Assembly (NCBI RefSeq): GCF_031180885.1
Contig: NZ_JAPSLK010000016.1
Location: 1-64,000, forward strand
Direction: 5' to 3'
DNA: 64,000 nt
From: Saccharothrix sp.
Lineage (GTDB): Bacteria > Actinomycetota > Actinomycetes > Mycobacteriales > Pseudonocardiaceae
Of the stretch, positions 25,772 to 33,845 are shown in pieces. Position 1 is the stretch's first letter. Each line of letters opens with the position of its first letter. The position numbers were made by a program, and so were the translations under genes. The notes under the pieces were generated by a model. It ran no database searches, was not told where the DNA came from, and saw only the letters and a list, made by a program, of their open reading frames with translations.

Positions 25772-26415
25772 TCAGGGTTCTGGTGGTGGACGACCAGGAG
25801 ATGGTCCGGGAGGGGTTCTCGGCGCTGCTGGACGCCCAGCCCGACATCGAGGTGGTCGGCTCGGCCGGCGACGGCGCGGCGGGTGTCGCGGAGGTGCGCC
25901 GGCTGCGGCCGGACGTGGTGCTGATGGACGTCCGGATGCCCGGCACGGACGGCCTCACCGCGACCCGGCTGCTGGCCGACGACCCGGTCAAGGTGCTCGT
26001 CCTGACCACCTTCGACCTCGACGACTACGTCTACGAGGCGCTGCGGGCGGGCGCCAGCGGGTTCCTGCTCAAGCACGCCCCCGCGCGCGAGCTGCTGGAG
26101 GCCGTGCGGGTGGTGGCGCGCGGCGACGCCCTGCTCGCGCCCTCGGTGACCAAGCGGCTGATCGAGGACTTCGTGAAGGCGCGGCTGGCCCGGCCGGTGA
26201 AGCCCGCCGCGTTGTCGGCGCTGACCGAGCGGGAGACCGAGGTGCTGCGGCTGATCGCTACCGGCCTGTCCAACACCGAGATCGCCGCGCACCTGGTGCT
26301 CGCCGAGCAGACGGTGAAGACGCACGTCAGCCGGGTGCTGATGAAGCTGGGGCTGCGGGACCGGGCGCAGGCGGTCATCGCGGCCTACGAGTCCGGGCTG
26401 GTGGTACCGGGGTAG
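25768..26415 (+). CDS. NarL/FixJ-family response regulator
   Basis: 215 aa. Receiver domain: VVDDQEMVREGF, phospho-acceptor Asp in VVLMDVRMPGTDG, Thr in VLVLTTFDLDD, Lys in SGFLLKHAP. C-terminal LuxR helix-turn-helix: LTERETEVLRLIATGLSNTE, then EQTVKTHVSRVLMKLGLRDR. A TTG start overlaps the kinase stop (TTGA), giving translational coupling; no better start lies nearby. With the kinase frame broken, this protein may be expressed poorly or act alone. Confidence 0.9.
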   Translation: MIRVLVVDDQEMVREGFSALLDAQPDIEVVGSAGDGAAGVAEVRRLRPDVVLMDVRMPGTDGLTATRLLADDPVKVLVLTTFDLDDYVYEALRAGASGFLLKHAPARELLEAVRVVARGDALLAPSVTKRLIEDFVKARLARPVKPAALSALTERETEVLRLIATGLSNTEIAAHLVLAEQTVKTHVSRVLMKLGLRDRAQAVIAAYESGLVVPG

Positions 26416-26478
26416 CACCGGGAGATCGCTACCGCGGGGTGACGATCGGGGCGGCGTGGTCTCCCTACCTTTCCGGCC

Positions 26479-27156
26479 ATGCCGAAGAAGATCGCCCTGC
26501 TGGCCGCGCTGCTGGTGCTGGCCACGCCCGGTGGCGACCCGCCCGTCGCGGAACGTGTCGCCGTTTTCGGGGACCTGGCGCACACGCGGCACGTCGCGGT
26601 GGTCGTGCCGGGGTCCGATGTGGACGGTGACCGGTTCGACGCCACGGTGGGCCGCATGGCCCGTGCGCTGCACGCCGAGGTCGGGCGGGACGACGTGGCG
26701 GTGGTCGCGTGGCTGGGCTACCGGACGCCGTCGGGTCTGGGGGTGGACGCGGCGACCGGCCGGCTGGCCCGCGCGGGCGCCGCGTCCCTGGCCCGGTACG
26801 TCTCGGGCCTGCCGGGGCGGGTGCACCTGGTGTGCCACAGCTACGGCTCGGTGGTGTGCGCGCTGTCCGGGGCGCGGGTCGACGACATGGTCTTCCTGGG
26901 CAGTCCCGGTGTCCGCGTCCGCCGGGCGGAGGAGCTGGGCACACGGGTGTGGGCGGCGCGCGGGGCGGAGGACTGGACGCGGTGGGTGCCCAAGATCCGG
27001 TTCGCGGACCTGGGGCACGGCACCGACCCGATGGACCCCGCCTTCGGCGCGATGATCTTGGACACCGGCCGCGCGCGGGAGCACGATGAGTACTTCAAGG
27101 CCGGTACGGAGTCGTTGCGGGCCTTGGCGAAGATCGCGGGAGGTGAGCGGCCGTGA
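26479..27156 (+). CDS. Secreted or anchored alpha/beta hydrolase (DUF1023-like)
   Basis: 225 aa. A short hydrophobic N-terminus (KKIALLAALLVLATPGG) looks like a signal peptide. The nucleophile motif HLVCHSYGSVVCAL and the C-terminal DLGHGTDPMDPAFGA (acid/His region) fit the actinobacterial DUF1023 hydrolases. The substrate is unknown. The stop overlaps the GTG of the acyltransferase by four bases, which suggests joint work on an acylated envelope molecule (inference). Confidence 0.85.
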   Translation: MPKKIALLAALLVLATPGGDPPVAERVAVFGDLAHTRHVAVVVPGSDVDGDRFDATVGRMARALHAEVGRDDVAVVAWLGYRTPSGLGVDAATGRLARAGAASLARYVSGLPGRVHLVCHSYGSVVCALSGARVDDMVFLGSPGVRVRRAEELGTRVWAARGAEDWTRWVPKIRFADLGHGTDPMDPAFGAMILDTGRAREHDEYFKAGTESLRALAKIAGGERP

Positions 27157-28835
27157 CCGGGCGTGACCCGGTGATCGATTCGGTCCGGGCGCTGGCGATC
27201 GCCGGAGTGGTGCTCGGTCACTGGCTGGTGACGTCCGTGGTGCTGGTGGACGGCGCGCTGGTGGTGGACAGCCCCTTGCGGTGGGTGCCCGAGCTGTCCT
27301 GGTTGAGCTGGATCTTCCAGACGCTGGGCCTGTTCTTCTTCACCGGCGGGTTCGCGGCGGCCCGGTCGCGCACGCCGTGGACGCGCAAGGCCGGCAAACT
27401 CGTGCTCCCGGTCGTGGTCCTGCTGGGCGGGTGGGTGATCGTCCTCTTTGGACTGTCGATGCGCGGGTTGCCGCAGCAGACCGTTCTCACCGTGGGCTAC
27501 CTGGTGGTGACACCGCTGTGGTTCCTGGTGGTGTACGTGGTGTTGCTCGCTGTCACGCCGTGGATGCGCGGGCTGGGCTGGTGGGGACTGGCGGTCGTGG
27601 TGGCGGTGGCGTTCCTGGACTTCGGCTGGGTCAACGTCCTGGCCGTGTGGTGGGTGCCGTGGCAGGTCGGGGTCTTGGTGGCCGAGCACGGGCAGCGGCG
27701 TTCGTGGGGTGCGGCGCTGCTCGTGCTCGGTTGTCTCGCAATGGGTTTTCTGGTGCACAGCGGGTACCCGGCCAGTGCGGTGGGGGTGCCGGGCGCCGAG
27801 CGGTCCAACCTGTTCCCGCCGTCGCCGGTCGCACTCTCGTTGGCGTTGGCCCAGATCGGGCTGGTACTGCTGCTGCGACCCAGGTTCCGCTGTACGTGGC
27901 TCAACGCGCGCGCGTTGCCGATCTTCCTGACCCACCAGAGCGCTCTGCTCGCCGTGACCCTGGTCGGGGCCGCGTTCGGGCAGTTGCGCGGGTTGCTGAC
28001 GCTGCCTTCGGACGCGCTATGGGTGTTGGAGCGCCTCACGTGGCTGCCGCTGTTCTGGGGCGTGACCCTGGTCCTGCTTCGGTACCGCCGCCAGGAGCGC
28101 GACGGCGATGGTGGCGCCGTGCAGCGCGACCATGGCCCCGGTGGGTTCCAGGACCAGCAGGGGCGGGACGCACGCCAGCGCGGTGAGCAGCCAGGGCCTG
28201 CGGCGGTGGCACGTGCCGGCGCGGGCGGTGTGCAGGAGGTACCAGCCCAGCAGCAGGTGGATCAGGTTCTGCAACGGGTCGACCCGGAACACCACGAGCG
28301 TGCCCGCCTCGCCCGCGAACCCGGTGACCACGAACCCGAGCACGCCCAGGACGCCGTAGCCGGCGCCGAGCGTCACGGCGAGCCGGGCGCGGTGGGTCTC
28401 CCTGGTGTGGCAGGCGATCGCGGCCGCGGCGCGCTCGAACCGGTGGAACAGCAGGAGGACCGGCAGCAGCAGGAGGACCAGCACGGTCAGCCAGCGGGGG
28501 ACCGCGGCGGGCGCGTCCAGCAGGCCCAGCAGGGCGACGACGGCGGCCAGCGCGGTGAGGTAGCCGAGGTAGACGGTCATCGGGGCGCGGCGGGCGTAGT
28601 CCACGACGTGCCACGGGGTGCGGCCGGCGAGCCACGCCGACACCCGGTCGCGCGCGAGCAGGACCACGGCGATCTGGCCGAGCCCCAGCACCAGCAGGCA
28701 CACCGTGGGCGGGCTGAGGTTGGACGCGTGCTCGCCCGGGACGGCCATCATCGTGCGCGGGTAGCCGCCGAACGCGATGAGCGCGAGCAGCGCGGGCACG
28801 ACCATCAGGGCGCACGTGGTCAGCACCCGGCGTGA
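27153..28835 (+). CDS. Acyltransferase-3-like membrane protein with antisense read-through tail
   Basis: Residues 1-310 are a multi-helix acyltransferase-3 protein: DSVRALAIAGVVLGHWLVTS with the family His, FTGGFAAARSRTPW, and about ten helices ending WGVTLVLLRYRRQ near 28085. From there the open frame runs 750 bp antisense to the next gene, giving a Gln/Arg/Gly-rich tail (VQRDHGPGGFQDQQGRDARQ) with no protein character. The natural stop seems lost. It is related in sequence to the middle domain of the convergent 705-aa protein (QTLGLFFFTGG against QTIPLFYFAGG). Confidence 0.7.
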   Translation: MTGRDPVIDSVRALAIAGVVLGHWLVTSVVLVDGALVVDSPLRWVPELSWLSWIFQTLGLFFFTGGFAAARSRTPWTRKAGKLVLPVVVLLGGWVIVLFGLSMRGLPQQTVLTVGYLVVTPLWFLVVYVVLLAVTPWMRGLGWWGLAVVVAVAFLDFGWVNVLAVWWVPWQVGVLVAEHGQRRSWGAALLVLGCLAMGFLVHSGYPASAVGVPGAERSNLFPPSPVALSLALAQIGLVLLLRPRFRCTWLNARALPIFLTHQSALLAVTLVGAAFGQLRGLLTLPSDALWVLERLTWLPLFWGVTLVLLRYRRQERDGDGGAVQRDHGPGGFQDQQGRDARQRGEQPGPAAVARAGAGGVQEVPAQQQVDQVLQRVDPEHHERARLAREPGDHEPEHAQDAVAGAERHGEPGAVGLPGVAGDRGRGALEPVEQQEDRQQQEDQHGQPAGDRGGRVQQAQQGDDGGQRGEVAEVDGHRGAAGVVHDVPRGAAGEPRRHPVAREQDHGDLAEPQHQQAHRGRAEVGRVLARDGHHRARVAAERDEREQRGHDHQGARGQHPA

Positions 28836-30134
28836 GAGCCGCAGGCTGCCGTAGTGGAACCCGAGCTGTTGCAGGAAGAGCGCGCCGAACACGAGGTTCA
28901 GGTAGCCGCCGGTGCGCCACTGGAACCCGATCCGCAGGGCGTCCGCCATGATCATGAGCCCGACCAGGACGACCGGCGTGACCAGCCGGGCGTTGCGGTG
29001 CAGCCACGCCATGACCGGCGTCGCCGCGACCGCGACCAGGTAGAGCCCGAGGAACCACAGCGGGTGCGCGATGAGCCGGCCGAACGTCTCGACCCGGTCC
29101 TTCGGCACGTCGAGGAGTTCGAGCGGGAGCGGCAGCACGAGCCAGGCCAGCACGAACGCCAGCACCGGCCGCAGCAGCCACGTGATCCGCCCCGCGAGGT
29201 ACCGCCCGTACCCGCCGCCCTGGCGCTGGACGGCCAGCCACCCGACGAGGTTCGCGTGGCCACCGGCGAAGTAGAACAGCGGGATGGTCTGGAGGACCCA
29301 GGTCAGCAGCCACAGCCAGTTCGCGCTGACGCCGGCCCACTGGGTGACGGTGAGCAACGACTGGCCGACCACCACCAGGCCCAGGCTGGCCAGCCGCAGG
29401 AACGTGGAGAACCGGTCCTCGGTGGCGTCGTCGATCACCACTTGCGGTGCCGGCTCCCTTTTGCGGGACAGCCGCGCGATGAGCAGGAGCACGACGACGG
29501 CGCTGCCGAAACCCCAGGCCAGGACGGGCTCGTGCCCCGGCGGCCCCCACCGCTGGCGCCAGGAGTTGAACTCGAGGCCGGCCGCGTACAGCCCGGCGAC
29601 GACGTGGCAGCGGGTGGCGTTGTCCCGGGGGTTCAGCTCGCACTGGCCGTGCATGTCGGCGGACAGCCGGGCGTCGAGGGCTTTGCGGGCTTCCGGACCC
29701 AGGGGGCGGCCCTTGTGCTCGGCGTACCGGAGCAGGTCGTACCCGAGGTCGTGGGCCCGGCACCCGACGCCGAAATCCCACTCCGTGTCACCCGCGGGTC
29801 CGGAACATCCCCCGCTCGGGTCGACGGCCCGTGACGTTCCGTCCAAGGCGGTGACCGTGACGGGTGACCGTCCAGTCACCTGGTTGAAGTCGGCGGGGAA
29901 CTGGGGGAGTGGCGAGATGACGCTTGGCGCGGTCATCGCCTGGACGGCGCGCGCGGCCGTGGCCACGTCTCCGGTGAGCGGCCGGACATCGGTGGCACCC
30001 GCCGGCCTCGACGCGATGACCCCGCACACGAACACCGCGACCGCGACCACGAGGAACCGGAACCACGCCGGCAGCCGAAGCAACCACCGCACCCCCGGCC
30101 ACCCGTGGAGGTGGTTGACCCTGCCGTCACTCAT
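28017..30134 (-). CDS. Fusion of phospholipase A2, acyltransferase-3-like and DUF4383-like domains
   Basis: 705 aa. After a membrane anchor (FLVVAVAVFVCGVIA, residues 27-41) comes a prokaryotic phospholipase A2 domain with DPSGGCSGPAG and the catalytic His128-Asp129 in GCRAHDLGYDLLRY. From about residue 200 there are many helices in acyltransferase-3 order (FAGGHANLVGW, HPLWFLGLYLV, GGYPRTMMAVPGEHASNLSP, RAPMTVYLGYLTAL). The C-terminus (GVLGFVVTGF, PLQNLIHLLLGWYLL) resembles DUF4383. One chain could thus remove and transfer acyl groups at the membrane (inference). The last 23 or so residues run into the antisense of the neighbouring gene. Confidence 0.8.
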   Translation of the reverse strand: MSDGRVNHLHGWPGVRWLLRLPAWFRFLVVAVAVFVCGVIASRPAGATDVRPLTGDVATAARAVQAMTAPSVISPLPQFPADFNQVTGRSPVTVTALDGTSRAVDPSGGCSGPAGDTEWDFGVGCRAHDLGYDLLRYAEHKGRPLGPEARKALDARLSADMHGQCELNPRDNATRCHVVAGLYAAGLEFNSWRQRWGPPGHEPVLAWGFGSAVVVLLLIARLSRKREPAPQVVIDDATEDRFSTFLRLASLGLVVVGQSLLTVTQWAGVSANWLWLLTWVLQTIPLFYFAGGHANLVGWLAVQRQGGGYGRYLAGRITWLLRPVLAFVLAWLVLPLPLELLDVPKDRVETFGRLIAHPLWFLGLYLVAVAATPVMAWLHRNARLVTPVVLVGLMIMADALRIGFQWRTGGYLNLVFGALFLQQLGFHYGSLRLSRRVLTTCALMVVPALLALIAFGGYPRTMMAVPGEHASNLSPPTVCLLVLGLGQIAVVLLARDRVSAWLAGRTPWHVVDYARRAPMTVYLGYLTALAAVVALLGLLDAPAAVPRWLTVLVLLLLPVLLLFHRFERAAAAIACHTRETHRARLAVTLGAGYGVLGVLGFVVTGFAGEAGTLVVFRVDPLQNLIHLLLGWYLLHTARAGTCHRRRPWLLTALACVPPLLVLEPTGAMVALHGATIAVALLAAVPKQDQGHAPEQRQPREALQHP

Positions 30135-30246
30135 CGGCGAGCCAGGTTACGGAACGGCAAACCCTCGCCACCACCCCACCCACCCCCGAACCCGACGGGG
30201 GCCTATCACCACCCACCCAACCCCGCCCACACAGACGCTCGCCCCA

Positions 30247-30468
30247 CCCCGCCGCGCCGCCTGGCCGCGCCGCCTGGCCGCGCCGCCTGGCCGCGCCGCC
30301 TGGCCGCTGCGCCGCCTGGCCGCCGCTGGGAAGCCCGCCCGCCCCAGTTGCTGCCCGCCCGCCCGCTTGCTGACTGGTGCCACGTCGGCTGCCGGGCCGC
30401 TTGGTGCGCAGTGCTGGGGTGGCGCTGCTGGGGTGGCGCTGCTGGGGTGGCGCTGCTGGGGTGGCGCT
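30247..30468. repeat. Two 14-bp tandem repeat arrays
   Basis: About 30247-30320 repeats gccgcgccgcctgg four to five times. At 30413-30468 the unit gctggggtggcgct occurs four times exactly. They fill the gap between the phospholipase-fusion gene start and the TetR gene end. No gene is supported in 30135-30498. Confidence 0.8.
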
Positions 30469-30498
30469 GACGGGCGGCTGGTGCCCGCCGCGTGAGAG

Positions 30499-31101
30499 CT
30501 AGGCGACGGTGGCGGCGAGGACGCCGGCGGTGGTCAGCGAAGCCAAAGCCATCCGACTGAGCAGGGACGCCATCTGGTCACGGTCCAAGTGCGCGCTGTG
30601 CGGCGTCGAGTTGATCAGCCCGAACACCGCGTGCGCCGCCGCCCGCGCGGTCGGCTCGTCCACCGGCACGGTCTCCTGCAACGTCGACACCCACACCTCG
30701 ACGTACCGCCGCTGCAACGCCCTGACCCGCCGCCGGTCCGGGTCGGTCAAGTTCGCCAGGTTGCGCATCTGGACGGTGATCAGCGCCGGGTCGTCCAGGG
30801 CGAAGTCCACGTGCCACCGCACGAGCGCCTGCAACGCCGAAGCGGCGTCCGCGGACTCCCGCACCCGCGCCAGCCCGCCCTCCAACAAGCGCTCGGAGAT
30901 GGACGTCAGCATCTCCCCGAGCATCGCGTCCTTGCTCTTGAAGTGCCGGTACAGCGCCGGGCCGGAAATGCCCACGGCGGCACCGATGTCGTCGATGCCG
31001 ACGCCGTGGAAGCCGTGCCGCGCGAACAGCTCCGCGGCGGCGTCCAGGATCTGGTCCCGGCGGGTTTGCTTCACTCCATCGGCTGAAGGCACGGAGCCCA
31101 T
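30499..31101 (-). CDS. TetR-family regulator (BkaR-like, inferred)
   Basis: 200 aa from the ATG at 31101; a GTG at 31119 is the alternative, and neither has a good ribosome site. The helix-turn-helix is standard: RRDQILDAAAELFARHGFHG, then IGAAVGISGPALYRHFKSKD. The gene and the acyl-CoA carboxylase operon at 32236 share a 16-bp motif (31125-31140, 32182-32197, 32208-32223). In M. tuberculosis the TetR protein BkaR (Rv2506) controls the matching carboxylase/dehydrogenase operon, so the same role is inferred here. An acyl-CoA ligand is likely. Confidence 0.85.
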   Translation of the reverse strand: MGSVPSADGVKQTRRDQILDAAAELFARHGFHGVGIDDIGAAVGISGPALYRHFKSKDAMLGEMLTSISERLLEGGLARVRESADAASALQALVRWHVDFALDDPALITVQMRNLANLTDPDRRRVRALQRRYVEVWVSTLQETVPVDEPTARAAAHAVFGLINSTPHSAHLDRDQMASLLSRMALASLTTAGVLAATVA

Positions 31102-31124
31102 CCTAAACAACCAGGCCACGAACC

Positions 31125-31140
31125 GTAAACGAGCGTTAAC
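31125..31140. promoter_or_regulatory. TetR operator upstream of its own gene
   Basis: GTAAACGAGCGTTAAC is a near-palindrome 24 bp before the chosen TetR start. It matches the two sites before the carboxylase gene (consensus GTTAACGANNGCTAAC), which supports autoregulation. Confidence 0.65.
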
Positions 31141-31323
31141 CCGGCTGTTGTCGGTAGATCACCAACAGTCCGAAGTTACTGGCCGTTAACTCTTGACCCA
31201 CCCTTTTGGAGAGCCGCTACTCCCTGGTAACTCTTGTTGTGCTCCGCGTCACAACCCTGTCACATCCGTGGCACCACCCCCGGCACCACCCCCTGCGTTT
31301 CCCCCTGCTCCGGGAGGTACCCG

Positions 31324-32112
31324 ATGCGCTCCGTCAAAACCCTGCTCACCGCCGCCCTGGCGACGGCGGCGGCGTTGTTCACCGCCATACCCGCGCACGC
31401 CCAGGCCGTGAACTACGTCGCCCTCGGCGACTCCTACTCCTCGGGAACGGGCACCGGCTCGTACTACGGCGACAGCGGCAGCTGCAAGCGCAGCCCGTAC
31501 TCCTACCCCGCCCTCTGGGCCGCCTCGCACGCACCGGCCAGCTTCGCCTTCGTGGCGTGCTCGGGCGCGCGCACGGGCGACGTCCTCAACAACCAGGTCG
31601 GCGCGCTCAACGCCTCGACCACCCTGGCCACCATCTCCATCGGCGGCAACGACGCCGGCTTCACCGACGTCATCACCACCTGCACCTTCGGCTCCGACCA
31701 GACCTGCATCAACCGCGTCAACCAGGCCAAGGCGTACGCCACCAACACCCTCCCCGGCCTGCTCGACAACGTCTACGGCCAGATCCGCACCCGCGCCCCG
31801 TACGCCCGGGTCGTCGTCATGGGCTACCCGCGCCTCTACAAGGTCCCCGGCTCCTGCTCCGTGGGCCTGAGCGACACCAAGCGCTCGGCGATCAACTCCG
31901 CCGCCGACACGCTGCACACCGTCATCTCCGGCCGCGCCGCCGCCCGCTCGTTCACCTACCGCGACCTGCGCACGGCGTTCACCGGGCACGAGATCTGCTC
32001 CTCGGACTGGTGGCTGAACAGCCTCAGCTGGCCGGTCGAGGAGTCCTACCACCCCAACCGCAACGGGCAGCGCCTCGGCTACCTGCCGCAGCTCACCGCC
32101 GTCACCGGCTGA
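31324..32112 (+). CDS. Secreted SGNH/GDSL-family esterase or lipase
   Basis: 262 aa. Signal peptide (LLTAALATAAALFTAIPAHAQA), then the four SGNH blocks: YVALGDSYSSGTG (Ser nucleophile), ACSGARTGDV (Gly), ISIGGNDAGF (Asn) and EESYHPNRNGQRL (Asp-x-x-His region). The pattern and length match the secreted Streptomyces lipases of this family, stabilised by disulfides (several paired Cys). GGGAGG lies upstream of the ATG. It is divergent from the TetR gene and followed by a terminator. Confidence 0.92.
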   Translation: MRSVKTLLTAALATAAALFTAIPAHAQAVNYVALGDSYSSGTGTGSYYGDSGSCKRSPYSYPALWAASHAPASFAFVACSGARTGDVLNNQVGALNASTTLATISIGGNDAGFTDVITTCTFGSDQTCINRVNQAKAYATNTLPGLLDNVYGQIRTRAPYARVVVMGYPRLYKVPGSCSVGLSDTKRSAINSAADTLHTVISGRAAARSFTYRDLRTAFTGHEICSSDWWLNSLSWPVEESYHPNRNGQRLGYLPQLTAVTG

Positions 32113-32124
32113 GTCCACATGCTG

Positions 32125-32155
32125 AAGGGGGCCGTCCCGGCGGGGCGGCCCCCTT
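32125..32155 (+). terminator. Terminator after the SGNH esterase gene
   Basis: A 10-bp GC stem (AAGGGGGCCG at 32125-32134, CGGCCCCCTT at 32146-32155) begins 12 bases after the stop. Only two Ts follow the stem. Confidence 0.7.
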
Positions 32156-32181
32156 CGCACGTCCGCGGTGTGGACGCCGGG

Positions 32182-32223
32182 GTTAACAAGCGCTAACATC
32201 TCCTCAGGTTAACGACTGCTAAC
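32182..32223 (+). promoter_or_regulatory. Two operator copies before the acyl-CoA carboxylase operon
   Basis: GTTAACAAGCGCTAAC (32182-32197) and GTTAACGACTGCTAAC (32208-32223) lie 26 bp apart, centre to centre, ending 12 bp before the ATG. Together with the copy at 31125 they define a site for the TetR protein encoded at 30499. The spacing of two to three helical turns would let dimers bind one face. Confidence 0.7.
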
Positions 32224-32235
32224 CGCGAGGAGCCC

Positions 32236-33840
32236 ATGGACGCCCCCGTCCTGCGCAGCGCCGCCGACAAGTCGAGCGAGGCGTTCCGGCGCTACACCGA
32301 CGAGCACACCGCCCTGGTCCACGACCTGCGCGCGAAGCTCGCCGACGCCGCCCGCAGCGGCCCGGAGAAGGCCCGGACCAGGCACGTCGAGCGCGGCAAG
32401 CTGCTGCCCCGCGACCGCGTCGACACCCTGCTCGACCCCGGCTCGCCGTTCCTGGAGCTGTCCCCGCTGGCCGCCGACGGCCTCTACGGCGGCGACGCGC
32501 CGGCCGCGGGCATCATCACCGGCGTCGGGCGGGTGTCCGGGCGCGAGGTCGTCGTCGTCGCCAACGACGCCACCGTCAAGGGCGGCACGTACTACCCGAT
32601 GACGGTCAAGAAGCACCTCCGCGCGCAGGAGGTCGCCCTCCAGAACCGCCTGCCGTGCGTCTACCTGGTCGACTCGGGCGGCGCGTTCCTGCCCCGTCAG
32701 GACGAGGTGTTCCCCGACCGCGAGCACTTCGGCCGGATCTTCTTCAACCAGGCCACCATGTCCGCCCAGGGCATCCCGCAGATCGCGGCCGTGCTCGGGT
32801 CGTGCACGGCGGGCGGCGCGTACGTGCCCGCGATGAGCGACGAAGCGGTCATCGTGCGCAACCAGGGCACGATCTTCCTCGGCGGCCCGCCGCTGGTGAA
32901 AGCCGCGACCGGCGAGGTCGTCACGGCCGAGGAACTGGGCGGCGGCGAACTGCACTCGCGCACCTCCGGCGTCACCGACCACCTGGCCAACGACGACGCC
33001 CACGCCCTGCGCATCGTCCGCTCGATCGTGTCGACGCTGGGTCCGCGCGCCGAGCGGCCGTGGAAGGTCGAGCCGAGCGTCGAGCCGGCGGTCAACCCCG
33101 ACGAGCTGTACGGCGTGGTCCCCACCGACACCCGCACCCCCTACGACGTGCGCGAGGTCATCGCCCGGGTCGTCGACGGCAGCCGGTTCCAGGAGTTCAA
33201 GAAGGACTACGGCCCGACGCTGGTCACCGGGTTCGCCCGCATCCACGGCCACCCGGTCGGGATCGTCGCCAACAACGGCATCCTGTTCGGCGAGTCGGCG
33301 CTCAAGGGTGCGCACTTCATCCAGCTGTGCGACCAGCGGTCCGTGCCGCTGGTGTTCCTCCAGAACATCAGCGGGTTCATGGTCGGCCGCGAGTACGAGG
33401 CGGGCGGCATCGCCAAGCACGGGGCGAAGATGGTGACCGCCGTGGCGTGCGCGCGGGTGCCGAAGTTCACCGTCGTCATCGGCGGGTCGTTCGGCGCGGG
33501 CAACTACTCGATGTGCGGGCGGGCGTACTCGCCGCGGTTCCTGTGGATGTGGCCCAACGCCCGGATCTCGGTGATGGGCGGCGAGCAGGCGGCGTCGGTG
33601 CTCGCGACCGTGCGGCGCGACCAGCTCGGGGACTCGTGGTCGGCGGAGGACGAAGAGGCGTTCAAGGCCCCGATCCGGCAGCAGTACGAGGACCAGGGCA
33701 ACCCGTACTACTCCACGGCGCGGCTGTGGGACGACGGCGTGATCGACCCGAAGGACACCCGCACGGTGCTCGGGCTCGCGCTGTCCGTGGCGGCCAACGC
33801 GCCGCTCGAACCCGTTTCCTACGGCGTCTTCCGGATGTGA
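32236..33840 (+). CDS. accD1: Acyl-CoA carboxylase, carboxyltransferase (beta) subunit, methylcrotonyl/propionyl type
   Basis: 534 aa, both crotonase-like halves in one chain. Key segments: [20 protein letters not shown], the oxyanion-forming [40 protein letters not shown], and [20 protein letters not shown]. These are the signatures of the methylcrotonyl-CoA carboxylase beta subunit group. It moves CO2 from biotin to the acyl-CoA, probably 3-methylcrotonyl-CoA in leucine breakdown. First gene of a three-gene operon under two TetR-type operators. Confidence 0.92.
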   Translation: MDAPVLRSAADKSSEAFRRYTDEHTALVHDLRAKLADAARSGPEKARTRHVERGKLLPRDRVDTLLDPGSPFLELSPLAADGLYGGDAPAAGIITGVGRVSGREVVVVANDATVKGGTYYPMTVKKHLRAQEVALQNRLPCVYLVDSGGAFLPRQDEVFPDREHFGRIFFNQATMSAQGIPQIAAVLGSCTAGGAYVPAMSDEAVIVRNQGTIFLGGPPLVKAATGEVVTAEELGGGELHSRTSGVTDHLANDDAHALRIVRSIVSTLGPRAERPWKVEPSVEPAVNPDELYGVVPTDTRTPYDVREVIARVVDGSRFQEFKKDYGPTLVTGFARIHGHPVGIVANNGILFGESALKGAHFIQLCDQRSVPLVFLQNISGFMVGREYEAGGIAKHGAKMVTAVACARVPKFTVVIGGSFGAGNYSMCGRAYSPRFLWMWPNARISVMGGEQAASVLATVRRDQLGDSWSAEDEEAFKAPIRQQYEDQGNPYYSTARLWDDGVIDPKDTRTVLGLALSVAANAPLEPVSYGVFRM

Positions 33841-33845
33841 GGGGC

